Part shown: piece by piece, positions 13,009 through 24,781 of the stretch
Position numbering within the stretch: position 1 is the stretch's first letter
How the letters are laid out: each line of letters opens with the position of its first letter
NCBI RefSeq assembly: GCF_958295425.1
Contig: NC_081142.1
Location: 9,839,754-9,903,753, forward strand
DNA: 64,000 bases
DNA from: Solea solea
Taxonomy: Eukaryota > Chordata > Actinopteri > Pleuronectiformes > Soleidae
Direction: 5' to 3'
Program-made: the position numbers and the translations under genes
The notes under the pieces: model-generated
What the model saw: only the letters and a program-made list of their open reading frames with translations
Database searches by the model: none
Told to the model about the DNA's origin: nothing

Positions 13009-13862
13009 AGAGATATCTCTGTTTTTCATTTCATTTACCAGGTTCTATCTTTCTCTCTCTGGTTTCTCAACAAAACAAGGACATTCCTGTTTTTGTTTTA
13101 TCCATGAATGCTAATGAGTAGTGAGAAGTGAACGTAGACACACAAAAACAAACAGTTAAGCCTCATTTGAGTTTGAAAATGAATTTTGTTGTCATGAGTG
13201 TAACGCCGTGTGTTGGCAGAGCGTCTGAATCCTTGGCCGCGCTGTTATTTGTGAGGATGTTGGAGACCAAGGCTTCTTTCAAGGGTAGCGTCGACGTCAC
13301 TGGTGACATGTTTTGTCCACTGAGTTGCTATGTCAAGGCCAACAGATGGCCCGCGATTTACTACAAATACAAAAGAGCTACATTTGTCCAAAAAAAGAGA
13401 GAAAGAAGAATCTTCTTCAAGGTTTTTTTCAGCAGCGTGGAACTCTCTCCACGGAGCCTCTGAAAAAAAACGCAGCTCAAACAAACATCAGGACGCGAAC
13501 GAGGATCGCCGTGTTCTCGTTGTTCTGCTGGGAACTGATATCATCCTTTTAAATGTGTCCTTTATTTAAAGGTTCAGCGCGAACTACTGAAGTGAGCGTA
13601 CTTTCATTTGAACATGGCGATCCACTTTAGAGATCGCTATGTTCCATTTAAGTTTGAAGGCATTTAGTGAGAGTAGCTCAGAATATACATTTTCTTTTGT
13701 GCGGACATTTATGTTTATGCTGCATTACTTTATTTTGTTTTTGGTGACATTTTCAGTACTCAAAACCAATTTGTGTCAAACAAATAGTGAAATAATAATA
13801 ATAGTGAAACTTATTGTCTGCTCTTTGAGGAAAGACTAAAACGTTTATCTCCAGTGTTCTGT

Positions 13863-13907
13863 TAATAACAACAAGAATAATAGTTAGTATTATTCTTGTT
13901 ATTATTA
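13863..13907. repeat. AT-rich inverted repeat (hairpin)
   Basis: A 20-bp stem with one mismatch around a 5-nt loop GTTAG. Left arm AATAACAACAAGAATAATA, right arm TATTATTCTTGTTATTATT. Intergenic. Confidence 0.7.
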
Positions 13908-13929
13908 CACAGGGGAACATTCTTCACAC

Positions 13930-14105
13930 AGTCACACAGAGACAAACAACCATTCTCTCTCACACTCACACCTATGGTCAAGTTAGAGCGTCCAGTTAAC
14001 CTCTGCGTGTGTTTGGACGCGGTTTAAAACCCATGTGCACAAGAGGAGATCGTGCAAACTCCACACAGAAAGGCCGTCCGTCAAACCTGGCAACCTTCTT
14101 GCTGA
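13930..14105 (-). mobile_element. Same dispersed repeat, copy E, inverted
   Basis: Reverse copy: ACAAACAACCATTCTCTCTC, CACCTATGGTCAAGTTAGAG and CGTGCAAACTCCACACAGAA in the expected order. Confidence 0.6.
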
Positions 14106-14649
14106 GAGATCTTCAGAGTTCATTGACAAAATAACAGAATAAACAGCAAACAACAAAAAAACAACAACTGGTAGATTCTTTTTTACAAATGTGACAAATG
14201 AGATGAGGTGTGTAGTTCTTAGGTCAAATTGCTGTAGCTGCTCTGACAACAAAACAGTTGAGCAGAAGGTGTTATTTAAAGGTCAGCTGTTATCTTAACT
14301 TAAATGAATTGACCCTTTTTCAGAGAGTGGCAGAAATCTGGGTTTGAGTGGAAATGACGTGATTCCCGTGTGAACACAAGCAACACTTGTGGCAGCCGTG
14401 CGCCACCTTCTCTGTTCTCAAGGACACACTCACACACACATTGACGTAGAAAGAACAATTCAATATTGTTTGTTATTAATAGTCTCTGTTTTAAAGGGTT
14501 ACTGCCAATAACAGCTCTTTCTCTCATGGTTTAATTCTTCAGATATTCTACTAACATCTCTACTCACTGTGAGCAGCAACTCATTTGACAATGGCTTTGA
14601 CTGTAAAGGACATTTATTTTCATATTTTATTTGATAAAATAAAAGTGAT

Positions 14650-14825
14650 ACAGTTATACAGCCCATGACCAAGTGGAAAGGGAACTTGGCTTGTAACCGG
14701 AGGGTTGCCAGTTCAAGTCCCCACCAGGTCAAAGGGCTGGGGTACCCAACCCCTATTGCTCCCTGCTAAATCTAGGAAGGTTCCTAGTAGAGGAAGGGTT
14801 AAATGCAGAGAGAGAACGGGATTCA
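14650..14825 (+). mobile_element. tRNA-derived SINE-like element, copy 1
   Basis: The stretch GGGTTGCCAGTTCAAGTCCC (14703-14721) resembles a tRNA B box, and the preceding GACCAAGTGG resembles an A box. This is the layout of a tRNA-derived SINE. A related copy follows directly. Confidence 0.5.
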
Positions 14826-15020
14826 TTAAGTATATAAAAATAATCCAGTTATAGCCTGTGATACACAGTGTACAAGTGGACAGCAGAAAAGGGAAGATGG
14901 CTTCTAACATAAGGGTTGCGGATTCCTGCCAGGTCAAGGACTGATGTACTCCTGAGCAAGGTAGCCCATTCTCATTGCTCATTGTTAATTGGATGCTCTA
15001 AATTGACCCCAGTGTCCACC
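14826..15020 (+). mobile_element. tRNA-derived SINE-like element, copy 2
   Basis: Diverged relative of the preceding element: starts with a similar AATCCAGTTATAGCC-type leader, keeps AAGGGTTGCGGATTCC and GCCAGGTCAAGG, and ends with the tail TGCTCTAAATTGACC shared by many fish repeats. Confidence 0.45.
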
Positions 15021-16989
15021 TTGTGTCTGTCTAGGTCTCAAGTCTGGATAAAAAATGTACTATCATGTACTACATAAATAACCACACATTAATTAAGTAC
15101 TACTAAGTACTTTAACCCAAACTCGGGTTAAATTACATTGTATATTGCATAAAATTCTGTAAATCTGTATGTAAATCTACTGTATATGTAAATCTTTCTA
15201 TCTATCATAATGAGGGAAGCTAAATTTACGACAGACAACTTTGCACAGACATGCACACACGCTATTTTAAATTGGTCCTGTGGGAAAACAACTGAGAAAG
15301 TAAAAAGAAGTTCCATTAATGAGCCAAACATGGAGGTTTTTGCTGTGGCGAACCCAAAAAAACAAATGAGTGAGAACCCGTTTCTGTTACAGGGATAACA
15401 CAAGTGTAATGGAGATGACAAACTGCCCCAGTGATGAAGTCATGTGGTGCAGTTCAGATCACAGTTGTAGCATCACAGTGCGGCTCTCACGGCCAGAACA
15501 TGAGCGAAAAGGCCTGAAAACTGAGCCGCAAACAGCTGTGATTAGACTGAGCCATGATGATGATCCTCCGCTGTGACACAACCTCATTTGGTCTCCTGGT
15601 GGCCTGCATACCTCAGGTTCCAGCAGGCAAAATACCCCCCAGGGATCCTAAAATACACAGCAGACCGGGCCCAGTCATTCAGTCACCGAGCAGGAGAGGG
15701 GGGCAGAAAGAGAGGAAGGGCCAGGAACGGAGCTGCAAGCCTGGACAAGCCAGCCACCTCCACAGGCCTCATATTTACAACACAGCAGGAATGTGAGACC
15801 TGTGAGAAACCTGTGCGTGTGTGCATGAAAAATACAATCTTACAGGAATGAAATGCTTTAGTTTTCAGGTGAAATTAAGGAGAAACAGATGCAAAGATGC
15901 CTCCGTCACATAATATGGTGCCTGTGTGCCCTTTTGTTTTTTGGAGGAAGTGCCTTTATTTAGCCACACTGCACTTTCACAGATCACTTCTAAATGAGTC
16001 GTGGGGGCGTCAACTTAGGATTCATGATTTCATCACGTCATCAGGGTCATTGTGGTCATTCAGTGCTCACACTGTAAAACCGTGAGTGACACACAGTGGC
16101 CACATGATGTCACTGCATCACTGGTTGTCGCTCTGAAAGCAGAATTGATGTTTTTAATGAGCTGTTTTCAGACATGACTAATACATGTTCCGTTTCCCTT
16201 TCGGTTCTTTAAAAACTTATTGACTTTAAGTTTTATTTGTGCAAATTTGATGAATTCTGTTATTGTAGTTTTATTTTTATAAAGTGTGTAGTGGAAAAAA
16301 ATAACATTCACTCATTTCTTTTCTCTCTTCCACGTGTTAAAAATCCAACTATGTTTCTCTATGTTGTTGTAATTCTGTCGTGTATTTTCTCTTTGAAATT
16401 TTCTTCACATTTCTTGTTTTCTTTCCAGTTTTAGAGCTGCTTCACAGTCATTGCTCTTATACTCTCTGGTCCTCATTTTTGTTTTATATATCAAACGTTG
16501 TTTCCCCCTCACAAATAATTATGGCCAAGTAAAGCTCTTACTTAAACTTATATACTGTTTAAAGGACATGTTAGGTTCCATAGTCGTCTGTTTCTTGTAA
16601 AATACTAGGCTGTTTAAACACACTTTCAATTCTGCATTTAAACCTTTCAGTTCACTTTTAAGTCTTGTGTTTGTAATTGGTATTTGCATGCATTTGTTTT
16701 TAATGCTGCGTCACGTGTAACGTTTTTATTTTGTAAAGCACTTTGGTCACCTGTGGGTTGTTGCAAGGGACTATAGAAATATTTCTGTGTAATAATAAAA
16801 CAGTATCAAAATGAGTGAATGTTATTCTTTTTCCATTACAGCTGTTATATGTCACACTTTGTGGCATTGCTCACTCACATATGTCTCCCAATTACACTCT
16901 TCACTCTTTAATACACAATAATTAAATAAAGACAAAAACTTGCAGGTAATGTTTGAGGCTTTGGGTCTAACTTTTCCCCAGAGGTTGAT
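15021..16989. other. Intergenic
   Basis: AT-rich, with the possible retroposon tail at 16700-16805. No gene seen. Confidence 0.45.
16700..16805 (+). mobile_element. Possible retroposon tail
   Basis: TTGTAAAGCACTTTGGTCAC and GGACTATAGAAATAT followed by AATAATAAAA resemble a fish retroposon 3' end. Could also be unrelated AT-rich DNA. Confidence 0.3.
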
Positions 16990-17240
16990 GTTCACTAATG
17001 AACAATGTATTGGGACATTATCTGGGTGAGACGTGTGAATCCCTGGAGGATCCAGGCTTGATCACACAGGAAGCAGAACACTGCATCACTGACTGACTGC
17101 ACAGTTTCTCTTGCTTTGTCGTCACATTAACTCACTCACGGACGTAAACCTGAGATTATAATAAGGAAACATTTCTGCAGCGACTTCTGCTGACATTGGC
17201 GTTCGGTCTTCAAAGTTCAGTGCCTGTTTGAGAGCAGCTC
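16990..17240 (+). mobile_element. Partial DNA-transposon-like repeat
   Basis: Shares ordered short blocks with 44632-45032: TATCTGGGTGAGACGTGT, GGAGGATCCAGG and GACTTCTGCTGACAT. Only the right half is clear; a possible left end (GAGCTGTTTTCAGACATG) lies at 16158. Confidence 0.4.
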
Positions 17241-17267
17241 CGCAGCACCATCACTTTTTATTCATGC

Positions 17268-17293
17268 CACACACACACACACACACACACACA
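17268..17293. repeat. Microsatellite (AC)n
   Basis: About 13 AC units near the inferred end of use1. Confidence 0.85.
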
Positions 17294-17304
17294 AAATTAA
17301 CTAT

Positions 17305-18289
17305 TTTATTTAATGTTCTCTGGAATCACATTTTGTTGTGATCCTGTACTCACACACAAATACACACACACAAGCACAACCCTGTGAAACTAACACTCAC
17401 AGGAATAAATGGGGAATTCTTCGACATCAGCATTCATCATCACCAGCTAATTACCTAATATACATTTATGGAATCAGCCACTTCACCACTGACAGAGACT
17501 TTTAACAATGAACAGGACTGAGGACAAAGTGAACATGTGGAGTGGTGAAAGACATCAAACAGCATGAAGACCTGAAACGCTCAACAATGATGTTCACCGA
17601 CTTATTCCGGCAGATAAAACTCCTACCACGACTTTAACACATCGCTTTGTGATGTGTAATACTCCACATATTACGTATATGGATACTAATCAGAGGGTTT
17701 AAAGCAAAAAATCTAACTAAATAGTTTCTAGGACAGAATCAGTTTTTTTTTTAAATTACAAAAAATATTAAAATTGTGGATTTCCAGGGCAAAATGTACT
17801 GGGCAGTGGCCGAATCATGACCTCTGAAATACAGTATGATCTACATGGTGGAAAGCATGACTCAGACTTAAATGTACTGAACGGCTAATAAGCGAACTGG
17901 TGAAAATAATTAAGGCTCAGTTTGTTTTGTCTGCTGTTTGGATTTAAGACTATGCTGCTGTTCCATGAAGCTCTTTACGTCCACATTACAAAAAAACATG
18001 AATACTGATGATGACCAAAACAAATCCTGCGTTTTGAGCTTTCGTTCATCAGAGGAAGACAAAGAGGAAGGATGTCAGTTTCAAAAAGTGCAAATTCTTC
18101 AGTCCTTCAGATGAAGTTGTTTCAGTTCTGATTCTGAACCCTACTACTGATCTGCATCTCACACACACACACACACACACACACAGACAGACGTGCTGAG
18201 GAGACTGATTTCACCGATACCCACGTAGCTACTGCTCTTGTAAACACAAGGACGACGCAGGACTAAGAGTTCAGCGCTGTGCACAGTCA
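17305..18289 (-). other. use1: Probable use1 3' UTR
   Basis: Minus-strand sequence after the use1 stop. The first AATAAA is at 17310-17305 and a second at 17262-17257, giving a 3' UTR of about 1 kb. It includes a (CA)n tract at 18160-18184. The extent is inferred from the signals only. Confidence 0.4.
18160..18184. repeat. Microsatellite (AC)n in the use1 3' UTR
   Basis: About 12 AC units starting some 106 bases beyond the use1 stop. Confidence 0.85.
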
Positions 18290-19184
18290 TCATCTGAGTC
18301 TGGGGAAGATTCTGATGAAGAGGATCATGCTGATGAAGACGAAGGAGACCAGAATGAGCATCAGCCACAGGAACCAGTTCACAGACTTCTTGGTGTGCTG
18401 CTCCAATCGCTCCGACTCCGTCTTCAGCTTCTCAAAGTTGAGGTCTGCCTGGCGCATGGAGTGGCTCAGAGTCTGGGAAATATCAAGATAAATATTCAGC
18501 TGTCAGAACTGTGACCTGGTTTAGTGAAAGGACAACAACTCATGCATTAGTTCTTCTGCAAGAGATGGATTTACAGGATTTCTTATTTTTTTGTACTGCC
18601 GACCACACCAGGGTGTGACCCCACCTTTTGCCCTATGTCAGCTGAGATTGGCACAGCACCCCCATGCAACCCTCACATGGAGGATAAAGAGGTAGAAGAT
18701 GGATGGATGGATACCAGAAAGCAGAGAAATATAGCTTTGAGCCCATATACTTGTCATTACGGTAGCCCCTCAGGACTTCCACGGAATGACTGTCCAATCA
18801 CAGATGAGATTGAGCAGCGCGTCACACGTTCGTGACGGCATCTTCTCAGTACCGTATTCCTAAATGGTTGAATAACTGCCAGATATTGAAAGTGAAAGTT
18901 ATCTTGGGAAAAGAGGCAGAAGCACTCACTCATTTAACCTTGGTTTGACAATACTACAGCCATAAAATCAAAATAAATCCAGACGGCCTGATTATCATGA
19001 TGGTCATAAAAGGGTTAATCCCTGAGCTTAAAACAGCTAACTACAGAAAACTTTAAATATCTGAAAAATAACCATGTTGATACATAGTACCTCAGATTGA
19101 TGGGAGCGTTTGGTTGTTGCTCAGTCAGGAGGAGAAGCACACCGTGTATTATGATTTTGTTGTATTATTATATTATTATTATAT

Positions 19185-19250
<66 letters not shown>

Positions 19251-22200
19251 ACTGAATAAAAACATTGTTTTGCTTTTATTAAATGGAATTGCTCAAATGT
19301 ACGGAACGTTAAGGAATACATTTGGATAACTGGAGAGTCATTTTTTTACCAAGCATCAGAACTTGCCAGCAGCAAACCCGTGTGGGCTTTCTATGATTGG
19401 CGAAAAAGAAAAAAAAAACTACAACAATACTTCAGCATTTCTTGGCCAGTTAATGGTGAGACCTGGTTGTCCTGTTTGATGATGTTCTGTGCAGCCATGG
19501 TGTTGTTCTTCAGGTTTCGGGCCAGGTTGAGCATGTCCTCGGCCAGTTTCTCCTGCAGGTTGTGGTGATGTTGCAGGACGGCGTCCAGCTCGGTGGCAGA
19601 CTGACGCTCATCTAGAGGAAGACCTCTGCTTGCAGAAAAAAAAGAGGGTATTTTCATATTTTTATTTTACTGCAGGCAAGTAAATGTTTAGAAAAGTGTT
19701 AGACGGGAAAGAGAGAGGTGTGCACATCACTGTGTGGGGTGAATGTGTGGCGCTGAAGCTTAAATAGCGCACAAATATAAGACAAAGACAAGTATAAAAA
19801 AATTATATGATGAGGTAAAAAAAGATTGTTTATATTTATTTATTTGACTTCCATTTTACTTTTTGTCTTTTTTTTAGGTCTACATATTTTTCACATAGGT
19901 TTCATTATTCAAGTGTATTCATGTAGCTAAGGGTCTTACAGTGAAAACAATGTAATAACCAAAAGCATGTTTCACTCTGACGTGAATCTCTCAATATACA
20001 GGGACATGATATCCATCATTAGAGGTGATAGATAAGAAATCATATTTCAAGCTTTACCTTCTGTTTCTTAAATCGGTCTCTGATGTGCCTGTGGAAAACA
20101 AAGAGTAAGAGATGTAACTGATGTTCAGGAACAGGATATACTTAATCAGATTATAAGATCATTTTTACTTGTAAAACAACTCTTACCTTTGCCAGGCAAA
20201 ACCTGTAATGACACCAAAGAACAACGTTTATAAAGTTTATCAAGAAATTTCAAAAACACTGGCACAGCATTTGAGTCCAAGTATGAAGTAAGTATGTATA
20301 CATTTACAGTGGCTTAAAGGTTATAAAAGCGTAAAAGCTGCTACTACCGTGCCGAGCAGCTCGTCCCTCATCTCTCCGGTGCACCGCGCCTTCGTCTGTA
20401 TGTGAACAGTTTTAGTGGCCGGCATCCTCTCGTTGGCTATCGTGGGTGTTCGTCCTGGGGCAAGGAACTGGTTGGCTAAAGCTTTTTCTGTGGCTGAAGA
20501 CTGTGAATGAGAGTAGGAAAGACAGGTTTTATATTTAAGTATTCAAGAGTAATGAATAATGAAGGAATAATGAGCTCAAATGACAATCATTCAATTATCA
20601 TGGCACTACTATAGATACACAAAGTAACAGTAACAGTCACACATCCAATACATAATTGTGAAAAAGGCAAATAATCTTGATGATCTGTTCTTTATTATTA
20701 TTATTATTATTTTTTTTTTTATTATTTTATTTAGAGCTACTAACCAGTTTCTCTGCCACTAGGAGTCCTTTCAGGAAATCTACTTTTCTTGTGTAATCAG
20801 TCATGACCTCAGGTGTGGGTTTGCTGGATGAAGAAACAACATGTTACTTTCTTTCATTAGGTCCTGAAAGGCATGTTTTAAATCACACGTCATATCGTAA
20901 AAGTCACTTCGATCAGAAAGCTTCAGGAGTCAGAGCAGAACAAATGAACAAATTATGAAAGAAAACAAGACCATCTCTTGAGTCACACTGATAAACTAAT
21001 GCTAACACAAAAACACCTACCTACACAAATAAAAAAAAAAAACCCAGAGGTGTCGGGATGATTTTCTAGTGTTTGGGAATCATATTACGAGTGTACAAAG
21101 TCAGCCAGAGGTGTTCATTCACAAACCCCATGTTACACAAACTAGGTGTTTACAGTTTAGTTACAGACTAAATAACAACCTATAAAGCACATGTATGTGA
21201 TCTGATTATCCTGACACGATAGTGTTGTTGTTTTTATTGATTTGTTTTTTTTTAATAAAGTTTCTACAAACTGAAGATATTTAACGTTAAGCTACTTTCT
21301 ATTGCTCACCACGGCAACAAGTGATGAATAAGGAAGCAGAGGACCGAATGTGGAGCTCTGACTCCTCTGTATGTTTAAGTCATTTGGATATTTAAAGGTT
21401 CAATTCATAGTTTCTTATATTTTAATTAGAATTTGGTGATTATTGAGAGGAGAGGATGTGATATGACAGGAGTCATGGAAAAGAGGTCAATTATTTTTGG
21501 AAGGATGTTCATTTTAACTGTTGAAATTCAGCCAATTTAAGATAACATTAATTTCTCTTAGTTTATTGTGACTAATTTAAATGTGAGATAAATGGTAGAT
21601 GCATGAATCATTAGGCAGAAGTGTGTTCACACAGAAACAGATATAGAGCAACTGTAAATGACTAAGGGACGAGGAAAATATGACACAATATTGTGTCTAT
21701 ATTTGTCCATTTTGATGCCATTTTATAGATTTTACTGTTGGGCTGAGGTTCATCCACTAGCCATTGGTTATAAGAGAAGCTCATAATACCCATTACTTAA
21801 GGCCTCGTTATTTTCATGGTAATGATATACAGTACTTCAAAAACATAAGAAACCTGATAAATAACAGCATCAGAAGCTTTGTGGTTCACAAGAGTAGAAA
21901 AATGCTGCAGGTGAACCATGAAGTCACAGTATGACAACGATAATATATGAGAACAGACAGTATGTGATTACATATGAGGACATAAGAGATGTTACCTCAG
22001 GCTTTTCTTCAGAGCCACCAGCATCTCCTCCAGGGCGGACACATACTAGACAAAAACACACACACACACGTTTCAAAATGAAGAACAGTATTAACGAGAC
22101 TTCAAATACAATCAGACTAAACAACATTTTAAACTGTTTGGTTTTCTTTGCAGCTATAAACATCACTGTTTTAAGTAGAAAAAAGCTCCGTATGACACAA

Positions 22201-22675
22201 AACAATTAGCCCTTGTGATTTATAAATACGTTACTGTTTTTTTTGTGTTTAGGTGACGGTGTGTGTGTATGTGTGTGTTAATGACGGAGCAGTATTTTAA
22301 TGTCGCTGTGCTAAAGAGCAGCAAAATGTCACTCTCACACAAACCTAACGGTGCAGTAACAACACAAGCTTGACTCCAGCTGTATAAAGTAACAATGCAG
22401 AGTGTGTTTACTTTTTTAATTTTACAGATAGACACGGTTGTGTCTCTGCTCTCGTCGTTTCCTTCGACTGTCAGTGACGACGTGGCTCATAAACAACAGT
22501 CGCGACAAACGGGGACACGTTTAAACGTCACAACTTCCACTGACATTCTCTCCACTGTGTAAGAAAGGGAACGTACCTTCTCTAACCTCCACTCCGTCTC
22601 GCCTCGTTTCTCCGCGGCGATAGACTCACAGCGAGACAATAATCGGACGAAATTTATCTCCAGTCTGGAAGCCAT
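18290..22675 (-). CDS. use1: Vesicle transport protein USE1 (ER Qc-SNARE), 8 coding exons
   Basis: SNARE of the ER membrane; with syntaxin-18, Sec20 and Sec22b it drives fusion of Golgi-derived vesicles. Exons: 22675-22577, 22045-21996, 20823-20745, 20500-20348, 20202-20187, 20088-20058, 19625-19463, 18472-18290. They total 774 nt, 257 residues (human 259). Exon 1 reads [20 protein letters not shown], the USE1 start. Later landmarks are [63 protein letters not shown], and a C-terminal anchor [20 protein letters not shown] (about residues 229-248) ending FPRLR. Exon 5 is only 16 nt. The start homologous to human is used; an in-frame ATG at 22771 would add 32 unrelated residues. Confidence 0.96.
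18596..18712 (+). mobile_element. Same dispersed repeat, copy F, in use1 intron 7
   Basis: Short 3' piece: CAGGGTGTGACCCCACC, ATGTCAGCTGAGATTGGC and a (GGAT)n tail. It sits in the intron between use1 exons 7 and 8, opposite in orientation to the gene. Confidence 0.65.
19158..19248. repeat. AT microsatellite in use1 intron 7
   Basis: Imperfect TTA units, then 58 bases of pure AT alternation (19191-19248). Confidence 0.9.
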
Positions 22676-22745
22676 GTTTGCAGCAAACTCATCGTCGCAG
22701 AAAAATGACGTAAGAGCAGGGCGACCAACCTTTGAGAAAATCTTA
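22440..22745 (-). promoter_or_regulatory. use1: CpG-rich promoter region of use1
   Basis: Roughly 24 CpG dinucleotides occur in about 300 bases here, against very few in the flanks. The block covers the start of intron 1, exon 1 and the DNA just upstream of the start codon. This is the usual look of a housekeeping promoter. No TATA box is seen. Confidence 0.6.
22706..22713 (-). promoter_or_regulatory. CRE/ATF-like site at use1
   Basis: TGACGTAA on the plus strand (TTACGTCA on the minus), about 31 bases upstream of the use1 ATG and inside the CpG-rich block. It matches the CREB/ATF consensus at seven of eight positions. It could equally fall in the 5' UTR. Confidence 0.35.
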
Positions 22746-24715
22746 GCAGCCTTGTCAACACTCGCACACACACATTAACTTGAAAAATTAAAACGATTGT
22801 TCATTTTATAATCCTTACTTTGATAGGGTAATCTTGCCTTTAGAAGGTCTTTTTTATTTATTAGTAAGCCTTTGAAGTTAGTCCAATTGAGATTTTTTAA
22901 TGACTTTAACCATGATTTTTACAAATAGAGAATAGTCCGCCATTATCACCATTATTATGAGATACTAAGTCATAATTTTGAGATAATATCCCATAGTTAT
23001 GTGATGCTATTTCGAAATTAGGACTAATAATGAGATACTAAGTAATAATTATTGTGCCAAAAACGTTCTGTATTTTTTTTTAAATGCACATCAATTACTT
23101 TTTACTCACTTTGAATAAACACTATTGTTGATTGTCTGCATATTCACGACATTTCTGGATTGTAGTGTATATGATCACCTGGCCCAGAGGGTTGTTCCAT
23201 TGAAATGTTAAAGAGACTGTTGTACTTAGTTAGCTCTGAAACAACCTTGACTTTTATCAAGTCTTCACTGCAGTGTCAATGGAAATGTTTGTTTGAACTG
23301 TGAAAGCAATAGCACCATGAGCTTTTGTCAGAGTGGATGAAGAATCTATTTACATACTTGTCTAAATGCAATAAAAAATTCAGAACAGAGCAAACCATAA
23401 ATAGCAAGCCTTGAACCTCAGAGACTTCTGAAATGTATGAATCAGACATAAGGATACAACTTGATCATATGAAAAACAAATGCATTGGTTAACCCTCTCT
23501 GAAGAAGATCAATTTCTGGAGAGTCATAATTTACTCTTTCATTATATACAGTTTACCTTTGTTAGGCACTGTAAAAAAACATGTTCTGAATTCAATTTAT
23601 TCCAAACTGAATACAGAATTAAGTGAAAACTGGCAAAAACTTATTCTGTATTCTGTATCCAAAATCAACACAGAGAAATTTTGAAAAAAACTCACACCAG
23701 GAGAAGACGTTACAAGCATCACTTTCTGTATTGTCACGTTAATACTAATAACATTCAGTCCCAAACATACACGCCTTTACACATTACACATCTTCCTCAT
23801 AATCAAGACACACTAGCAGACACCATTCAACAGCAGTCAGAGAGGAACATTAGTATTACATTTCATGCAGAGTTGAAATGTGTTTAAGCAGAACCTGCTC
23901 ATTATGTGACTGTCCACAGCTGAGTGAAACAATGAAAAGGGAAAGGAGTAAAGGGAAATTAAGGATTTTGAGCTTTAAAGACATCATGGCATGGTTGTTG
24001 CATAATGGCTGGTGTGTTTGTGTGTTTATTGTCTCGAAAAGGGAAAAAAGTGGCGTGTGCTGCTCCCATTTCCCTTTGCTTTGTGAAGGCAATGAATCTG
24101 TCTGGTGTTGGCTGTGCGGCAGGTTCAAGGTGGAGGCAGATAGACTCTTTCGTACAACAGTCACATTGTGCATGGTGAGGTCCTCGTTTGGAACACGTCC
24201 TTTCTTGCATTGGTTCAGTACAATCAACAAAAAATTCTGCAAGAAAGTTACTCTCTTTCTCCTTGATATCCCTCCCTCTATGAGCAATTTTCCATTATAA
24301 TGACAAGCGAAATGAGTTTCTTGTTCCATTTACTGTACAATATCAAGGCACTAGCTCTAGCTAACAGTTCGATGAGCACGCGTTGCTCATAAAGATAATT
24401 AAGAAATGAAAAGTGCGACTGGAACCTCTATTATTTCCTTGAATTAGCACAAAAAACCCAAAATGTCATCATGAAAAGGCTACACAAAATCCAGCCTGTG
24501 TCCCGTCTGAATTAATCGACAGTAAACACAATATATCAAAAAAAAGATAGAAAAGGTGCTTGGCAACATCTTTTTTTTACTGTCATGTCTGACGAGACTT
24601 TAAACATATTAGCAGTTTCTCTCTGACGACGGACTCCACTGTGTCACATCTGTTCATCTTTGTGGAGCCACTGTGGCATCATGTTCATCTGTTTCTCTTC
24701 CTCTGTATGATTCTT
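22746..24715. other. Spacer between myo9b and use1
   Basis: AT-rich spacer of about 2 kb with a short diverged repeat at 22950-23055. The opposed open frames at 23856-24329 show no family resemblance. No gene supported. Confidence 0.5.
22950..23055 (+). repeat. Diverged short repeat in the use1-myo9b spacer
   Basis: Two copies of TGAGATACTAAGT(C/A)ATAAT about 75 bases apart, with AT-rich sequence between. A repeat of this type is common in fish DNA. Confidence 0.35.
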
Positions 24716-24781
24716 TTTATTCTTTTGTCTATTTGGAGATTGTTGACCTAATCCTCCTCCATTGTCTATGTTCTGCCCCAG
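24716..24781 (-). terminator. myo9b: Candidate myo9b 3' UTR and poly(A) signal
   Basis: AATAAA (minus strand, 24721-24716) lies 60 bases after the myo9b stop. That would give a very short 3' UTR. Other AT-rich signals occur further down, so this is only a candidate. Confidence 0.3.

Larger units (their letters stand above)
9746..13862. other. Intergenic, microsatellite-rich
   Basis: Holds several GT tracts, a CTG/ATG tract, CpG-containing blocks at 11010-11120 and 13200-13300 that look like old repeats, and a G-rich tract with TATATACA at 12640-12815. No gene supported. Confidence 0.45.
18473..22576 (-). other. use1 introns 1-7
   Basis: Introns hold repeat copy F and the AT microsatellite (intron 7), a TTA/poly-T tract at 20690-20735 (just downstream of exon 3's donor) and otherwise unremarkable AT-rich sequence. 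All borders are GT-AG. Confidence 0.7.

Noticed and set aside
14667..14740. Possible functional tRNA gene
   Set aside because: Has a B-box-like motif but no convincing cloverleaf or anticodon arm; better explained as a SINE head.
23856..24329. 157-codon minus frame and 140-codon plus frame in the spacer
   Set aside because: Mutually antisense, no family resemblance, no splice or start context.
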